64,000 bases of DNA from Siderastrea radians (lineage: Eukaryota; Cnidaria; Anthozoa; Scleractinia; Rhizangiidae). The notes below the pieces were generated by a model. It did not search any database. It was not told the origin of the DNA and saw nothing but the letters and a program-made list of their open reading frames with translations. Every line of letters starts with the position of its first letter. The stretch's first letter is position 1. The stretch spans positions 682,001 through 746,000 of the forward strand of contig OZ024887.1 of the NCBI GenBank assembly GCA_964017195.1, given 5' to 3'. Positions 47,437 to 64,000 of the stretch are shown piece after piece. A program made the translations under genes and the position numbers.

Positions 47437-48956
47437 AGACACAGTGTTTGTCAAAGCTCAAAAAAGAACTTGCCCTCGAGACACTAGGATTGAGAAAATT
47501 GTGCCCTGCTAAATGAAGGTCTCAATGGGGTTAACCGTCAGCCATAAAACAACCAAAAGTTAAGTTGTTAGGCGTTAGAAATTAAAAAAATTTATATGTA
47601 GCCGTTAGTCGTAAAAAAAGTTTACCGTAGAAGAATTTCTAGCCACAATTTACTATTTCGAAAGTATAAAGATCTGTGTCTTGAAGGGACTTTGTTACAG
47701 TTCTTATGAATAATTACTCTTTTTTATCCCGGAATGGTCCTATGCCCTTCATTAGAAAGTGTCCTTGTCCTTGGAGATCAATCTCAAGTCAAATGACTGA
47801 CGTGAAAACACCGAGATGAGAGCTTTTTCCAGAGTATTTTTTTGGACTACATTTCTGAAATCTAGGGTTCATAATAATCAGCCACACCGATAACTTGTCC
47901 AGAAGTCTTCATGGGGCGGATAAGTCTTCTCAGGGACAAATGATTGCGAGTGATGAAAGTTTCCACGGTTTTGGCAGAACATTTGTAAAGGTGCAAGTGC
48001 AGAAGCAATTATTTCGCAGCCAGAACCTCCACGAAGAAGAAGGCATCCTCCTCGTTTCGATGTATACCAAAGCATGTAACAACAGGAACATGTGCTGCAT
48101 GAAGCGTTCAGGCTCATTTGTCACCTTTCATCAATGGCACAGTGTGTAAATGCTAACAATTTAGTTGAAAAGTAAATCCTATATGTAATAGTGTATATTA
48201 TTATAGTATTATTGTAGTAGTGTATGTTAGTAGTGTCTTAGTATTACTACAGTAGTGTCAATTTTTAAGCTTGTATTTTATCCCGGTAATTCAGTTTCTT
48301 AACTGTAATGGTGATAAGAAAACAGTGTTATTTATTAATTTACTTATTCATTTATTTATTTATTATATTTATTTATGGTGGCAAAACCCCGGGAGACCAT
48401 CCTGAGACCGCCGAAGACTACTTCCGATCTATTATATTGGAAATCAGTTTGTTTCTGCACCGAGTGACAGACAAAATCGCTTCGGAAAATGTGGTTCCAA
48501 TTAAAGCCTTCCCACAGCCATGTATTGAACACTGAAAGGCACTGACAGAGAATAATTTACCGGAAGTCAGATTTACTGTGAGCTGAACAACCAAAATGTA
48601 GTCTCAACCAAACCTTGACCCATCTCCTGCCTTCCTCCAAATCTCCGAAAGTGTTTCGTAATAAAATGCTTTTAATATCGTAAAGAAATTAAAATATTTC
48701 ACTTTTCATGCTAAATAAAATGAACTCCGAGCTCGCCTTGTAAACTGTTTTCCCGGTCTCAGAAACGCTGGAAACAGCATTTTAGAGAGTTTCATTTCAA
48801 GGTTTATTGCGCGGGGGGATTATGCCCCCGGACCCCACTAGAAACTCGCGCCTTCTGTGCTCGTCACACGCCTTACGGCGTGAATTAAGTAACGTTCTTA
48901 CTTTCGGGATATTCGCCCCACCAACAATAAATTGTCGGTACGCCTTTCCAGCAGGA
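47437..48956. other. No identified gene; two weak exon-like frames
   Basis: A plus-strand frame at 47895-48149 (C-terminal CNNRNMCCMKRSGSFVTF) and one at 48380-48535 (ending KAFPQPCIEH before TGA) look protein-like but match nothing I know. An AT-rich (ATTT)n tract lies at 48335-48370. The stretch 48800-48950 resembles the start of the 49.2-kb repeat (GGGGGATTATGCCCCCGG). Confidence 0.35.
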
Positions 48957-48960
48957 CCAC

Positions 48961-48992
<32 letters not shown>

Positions 48993-49149
48993 GCAGTAGC
49001 AGTAGCATCAGTAGTAGAAGTAGTAACAGCAGCAGTAGCAGTAGCAGCGACAGCAGTCTGTAGCAGCAGTAGTAGCAGCAGCAGTCAGCAGCAGTAGTGG
49101 CGGCAGCAGTAGCAGCAGTAGTAGTTGCAGTTGCAGTTGCAGTAGCATC
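48957..49149. repeat. CAG/AGT trinucleotide array, second block
   Basis: About 190 bp of AGC/AGT/GTT triplets including AGCAGTCTGTAGCAGCAGTA, the same higher-order unit as at 44.8-45.1 kb. Interrupted at 49150 by a DNA transposon and resumed at 50078. Confidence 0.85.
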
Positions 49150-50072
49150 CAGGGGCTGACGGAGGATGTTGTGATAGAGGGGGCCGAGAGATATATAGTA
49201 TAGCAGCAATGTGGGGGCTATCGCGCCCATCCGGAGGGCCAACGGCGCGACCTTCTAGGGGGGCCCGGGGGCATGCTCCTCCGGGAAAATTTTTGAAATT
49301 AAAGTTCTCTGAGATGCAATCTAGTACATTCTGGATGCTTAATTTTAGCAAATGCCTGGATTCCATATTGAACCCGTAATGCTGAAATATTTAATAAAAC
49401 ACAGGTGTGGTTGTGGTCAAAGAAGTTATCAACACTTTATGTTGCTAGCAGGGGCAGTAGCAATTGCGGCGAGAGTACAACCTCCCAGCAAAGGCGGCAA
49501 CATTGTCTCCCCGAGAAATTGACAAATCTAGTTTCTTTGAGACGGATATTTACTGCATGCATTCTGGGAAGCATCGGTCATTTGCGACTAAAAATGTAAG
49601 CTTCGGACACAGATTCTAAGAGGATTTATAAAAAAAATTGGACAAACGAAATGTATCCCAAGGACATGACTTTAAAAACAATCATATGAACAGTCATTGC
49701 GGGAGTTTAAGAACAATTTGTCATAAGAACATTCATTGCAGCCCGGGAATGATAAATGTCATCCTTCTCTGGTTGCGCTTGGCATAGTCGTCAATAATTG
49801 AGTCATAATCCAGAGCTATGTCCTTGTGAATAAAGAGCAGCAACAGTGTGTCGAGGCGGTCTTCTCTCATGTTGTTTGCAAAGCGCAATGATGAGTTGCT
49901 ACGTTCCACAGTAGCACCTGTGGCAGGGCGATCACCAGGAGCCGCAGAAAATATTATCTAAAGTAACAAAGCACCATGTACCATCCGACAGACGTTGTTT
50001 AGAAAAGAAAAAAAAAAACCGGACAAAAGGGGGGGCTGCGGCCTCCTCGGCCCACCCCTAAATCCGCCCCTG
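49150..50072. mobile_element. Non-autonomous DNA transposon inserted in the CAG array
   Basis: A 923-bp element with ends CAGGGGCTGA and (reverse complement) CAGGGGCGGA. It is flanked by GCATC at 49145-49149 and 50073-50077. CAGGGG termini are hAT-like; a 5-bp duplication fits the less common hAT5-type or another superfamily. It carries the GGGGGCATGCTCCTCCGGGA stretch. No transposase frame seen. It may itself be composite. Confidence 0.65.
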
Positions 50073-50135
50073 GCATCAGTAGCAGAAGCATTAGCAGAAA
50101 CAGTAACAGTAGCAGCAGCAGTAGCAGTGCAGCAG
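50073..50135. repeat. CAG/AGT array, displaced right part
   Basis: Triplet repeat GTAGCAGAAGCATTAGCAGA and similar continues the 48957-49149 array on the far side of the transposon. Confidence 0.8.
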
Positions 50136-50759
50136 TGTGCGAGTGTAAAACCAAATAAACTGGACTTGTCGATTCCGGTAGAAACAACAGTAACAACAAA
50201 AACACTCTTTTTAGTCAATTTCACATAGAAACCCTCCTTACATATCTCTCTTGAATAAACACCGAGTTTAGAACTGTTTAGAAATAAAAATAACCACATT
50301 TAATAAACGTTCTATAGATTGTTGTTTCAAGATAAATACCCGAGTGGTGACACATGCAGAGTGAGTCGGGGCTTGTAGGTGTATCGCAGACCCTACGTAA
50401 ATGATAGGGGATCGAATAAATAAAAAATAAAAAAATAAAAAAAGAAGACAAAGAAAAAATGGATCAAAACGTATATATACATCCCACCTGCCTCAAGATC
50501 CCCCGTACGTTGAACAGAAAGACCAAAAGTCAAAGGAAGAGAAATTTGTTTTGATAAAAAATAAGATCTGCAAACTTATGCTGGGATTAAATTAATGAAC
50601 AATGGATGAATAATTAAAGGAAATGCTCTTTTTGACCAAGTTCACAAAAATGTAATCCAAGATACTAGTCAAACGGGTACATGGTAGCCTGCGTCGAAAG
50701 GATACTGGAAAACTGAAAACTGAAAAGCTGACTGAATAATTAACGTAATTCTGCTTATC

Positions 50760-50956
50760 CAATCACGTTTCGACTTTTGGTAGTAATTATGCAAAATGGC
50801 GTCAACCCGCCATCACAGTAGAAATAATTGGTATTTTGTTAGGAGAATATGTCGGAGCAGTTTGCTTTGCGGCGAAAACAAACGAGGAATCTGGATTAGT
50901 TTTTAGAATTGGTTCCACTTGGGACTCGCTTGGATGGCGTTATTGTGAAATTGAAG
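50760..50956 (+). other. KAT6: Possible noncoding first exon of KAT6
   Basis: GC-richer stretch ahead of the KAT6 coding exons, ending at a good donor (TTGAAG|gtaaat, 50957). The next acceptor is at 54102. It contains a short ORF starting ATGGCGTCAACC that stops before the donor. The link to KAT6 is inference; the transcription start is not visible. Confidence 0.3.
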
Positions 50957-53900
50957 GTAAATTTGAATATGTTTTTGCGAAGCATGTGTTGTTCTTTGTA
51001 GATAAACACATGCGATATGCAAAATCTCCTCACAATTGTGTCTTTCACGTGGCCTTTGTAAGCTCAGTCCATCGACTGTTCTTCTTGCCGGTGATTTCTT
51101 AAGTATTTCTGCTGTATACACTTGTTAAATAGGAACACAAAGAGAAATAGAAGGGGATTTTTAACTGTAACAACAATACTTGCGGGCGAAGAATCGGTGA
51201 AGTACCCTAACTGAGGTAACGTAATGTTTATGCCGTGTTGAGACCAACTGGTTTACACATCTTCTCCTCCAGTACTGAAAAATGTTAGTCTGTACCGGCA
51301 TGCCTATATGATATAAGCAAGCTTACGGTTAACGGTTTCATCCTATGTAATATTGCACCTTAATACTTGTGAAAAGATTAGAAGATTTTTGTCGTAGACT
51401 TTTGACAGGAAGCGCTGAATGTTTTTCCAACCAGTTTCCCACAAGGAAGCCCTTATATGACCAAACTTACAAAGATAGTATCACCGAAAGATTTATGTTT
51501 TAAGCTCATGTTGTGATCGTTATTAAGATATTGCCAATAACGTTAAATGAGTTTCAAATATTATTAATTTTGGTACAGTTGTTATTTAGTACAGGGTGTA
51601 AAATTCTACATTTTTCTAACACCAGTCGCGGTCATTCAATGTTGACATGTTCTCAAACTGTTTTTATTATATTGTTGTATTCGTGAACATTAGCTTACGT
51701 TTACGTAATTTTTATTTTACCCATGTAGGGGACAATCTCTTTACAAGCTCGTTAGATCAACGTTATTTTGGGTAACATGTCCAGTCGTTGTGAATTAATT
51801 TCATACATTTGTAAACCTTGGTGTTCATATTGAAGTTAAAGGCACCAGCCAACATTTCTACAGAATCACATGTCTGCCACATTGTTTTTAACTAAAAGAG
51901 CTCATTTAACCACATGCACTTTTCAAATGAAAATTATCCTATTTCTTTTATGGCTCAACGAACCATTCATTGTAAATGTAACTGACAGTTGAACTAAGTT
52001 AAGTGCAAATAGCATTTTTAACCCTGACTCTTGAAACACAGAAACCTCACACACGTACCTCTGTAGACAGTGTCTCAGGTGTTATTTTGACATACACGAT
52101 TTTACTATCAATTATTGTTTCAATAAATGACAATAATATATGTCAAGATGCCCTGAATTAAGAAGAAATGAAACTTTCCTGAGAGGTTACAAGAAAGTGA
52201 AGACGTGAAAAATATGTTTTATTTCTCTTTGTCACTAAGTTATCATGTCTTTTTTTTTTAAAAAAGAAAATTATCATTTGCAAAACACATGGAAAGGTGC
52301 TAACATGATAAAAGCAATTGTATATCATTTGCATATGTAAACCTTCCCCCTATTAAGCTATGTTGTTTTATGATATGTAGTTCAACTGAATATGTATTTT
52401 CAGAGGAAAAATGCATGTACAATTTGTTTAAATAATATTTTCCTTATAGTCTTGATACATGAGAAGATAAAAGGATATTAGAAGATTTTTATATTTTTAT
52501 TAAAATGCAAATTTTAGGCAGAAAATGTGGCAAATAGATTAATACAGTCTTTTGTTTTAACATGTGAAATTTTGTATAGATTGGAACTGATGAGTCATCA
52601 ATCATTCTGTCACTTTGCTACAGCTGCCATCAGATGTGCAAACTTTTTCTTGACGACATTCAGCGAAATGGATTAATCACTTCAAATCTTATTCTTGAAG
52701 TAAGAATTGGTTACTTGCTATATGACAATCAAAGAGCAAGTGTTAGCCCAGTTGTTTTCTACTTGTTTTGCTGGGCAAGTTTATTGTATAGTATTCAGTA
52801 CTTTTATTTTATCAGCCATTATCCTCAAATATTTCACATCAGCTTTATCAGTGCAGTACAAGGATATGAGAAAGATTAACATTTTGGTAGGATTGTATTA
52901 GCATAGAAATAACAGTTACTGGTGATTTTTAATTTAAAATATTTTGGAAATTGTTTTGACTTCAGGTTGTGGGCATGATAATGGAGGAGTTATGCATAGA
53001 GAATTAAGGCTTTCAAATTATATTTACTTAAATTACAAATACATGTACCTCTTGATTAAAGTTGAGATATGAAAACCCAGCTTTAATACTGAATTTTTTC
53101 CATTTACGCACTACAAAACTAAAATGTTAAAACCTACGTGTACATTATACTGACTTAGTACAAGGAACTTTGTTAATGGTGGCTACTTCAAGTATCATTA
53201 TATCTTTTAACTGTTAAATTATTTGTATGCCTGAGAATAATAATCATAACAGTCACATTTACAGTAATATGCTCTTAGTAAAAAAGCATTTCTTATAGAA
53301 TATCATAGTGATTAGGGCTGGTTATATCATAGTAACTGTCGTATTTAAAAAAAATATGGCTTTGAAATTATATTTAACCAAGATACACTTATTTAAATTT
53401 AAGATATTAAAGACATGATATTAATCCTTCATTTTCTCTTTTACATGTTTAATAAAAAAATAATTTCTTTAGAAAAACAATTTCTGTCAAAACAGAGGTG
53501 ACTTTTAATCAATTTATTGTAATTTATGATAGCATTTTTGTAAATGTTAGCATTTGTTGCTATGGCACTAAGTTCAGTTTAGATCTATGGACTCGCAGTA
53601 AATAAGCCTTTCGCATAAAGGTTATTAATGTTATAGTTGCCTAAATGTTAACCCTCATTTTGAAGGAGGGTTGGACTGGAAAATTGTAGTTAAAAGGTTT
53701 TCAAATTTCGGAAATTTGAAAAACTGATAGCACCACTGGAGGGATCTGCTGAATAGCTTTTGTTTGAATCGAAATTACACTAAAGTTTTGTTTACATGTG
53801 CTTCTCCGTGTAGATGATCAAATTTGTAACCCTTTATTGAAGGTGTCATGCAGAAAATTGACAGATATTCAAAAAATGAGGGAAAAGTGACAATTATCAA

Positions 53901-54102
53901 CACCCTAAGAAAAACAAATCTGCTCATTTCTTGGTTTAAATGGTAATTTTTGTAAATGTTTATTCCCATTTTATGGTTACAGCCAAATAACGTTTCCCCA
54001 TTTTTGATTCCAGAAGGGGCAAGCTTAAGACCTCAGCAGTTAGATTTTTCCAGTAATATTTTGGTTTCTTTCTTCAAGTTTCTTTGTCTTTCGTTTCTTC
54101 CA
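50957..54102. other. Presumed KAT6 5' intron
   Basis: AT-rich 3.1 kb without recognisable coding sequence or clear transposon. It ends with a pyrimidine tract and acceptor ctttcgtttcttccag at 54102. Confidence 0.4.
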
Positions 54103-54137
54103 GACAGCCTTTTGAGTTTGTTATTTTTGGATCAAAG

Positions 54138-64000
<9,863 letters not shown>

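Noticed and set aside
48807..49366. Ala-rich and Leu-rich ORFs near 49 kb
   Set aside because: Generated by the CAG array and transposon ends.

Overview
The window is eukaryotic genomic DNA. It is AT-rich and gene-poor, with split genes bounded by GT..AG introns of about 0.2 to 9.8 kb and a dense load of MITEs, truncated non-LTR retrotransposons, a tRNA-derived SINE and trinucleotide arrays. The gene content (a WASHC3 subunit, a MANSC1-like membrane protein, a multi-BH-domain Bcl-2 protein and a KAT6-type MYST acetyltransferase) and the style of the repeats point to an early-branching animal. An anthozoan cnidarian (stony coral or sea anemone) is the best guess; this is inference, not proof.

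Left part (1-26 kb). Exons 1 and 2 of WASHC3 (3523-4637, minus strand) run off the left edge and face a four-exon MANSC1-like gene (4906-20358, plus strand) across a 268-bp shared promoter that carries a palindromic E-box. The MANSC1-like introns hold at least seven MITE-like or repeat units. One is a TTAA-flanked hairpin element inserted into a repeat whose second copy, a few kb away, keeps the empty site. 20.4-26 kb has no recognisable gene.

Middle part (26-50 kb). A two-exon Bcl-2 family gene (27026-30248, minus strand) carries a Harbinger-like MITE in its intron. From 30 to 42 kb I find only short repeats and retrotransposon remnants. At 42.5-47.4 kb two 5'-truncated copies of the same non-LTR retrotransposon lie head to head in inverted orientation, separated by about 1.2 kb of AGC/AGT triplet repeats and a SINE. 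Related triplet repeats recur at 49.0 and 50.1 kb, where a DNA transposon has split the array.

Right part (50.8-64 kb). A KAT6 (MOZ/MORF/Enok-type) histone acetyltransferase gene runs left to right and leaves the window. Fifteen coding exons are visible: winged-helix N terminus, tandem PHD fingers, an unexpected C2HC finger of the HBO1/MYT1 type, AT-hook, complete MYST domain and an acidic Ser-rich tail.

The four genes are not an operon-like unit. Only WASHC3 and the MANSC1-like gene seem to share regulation.
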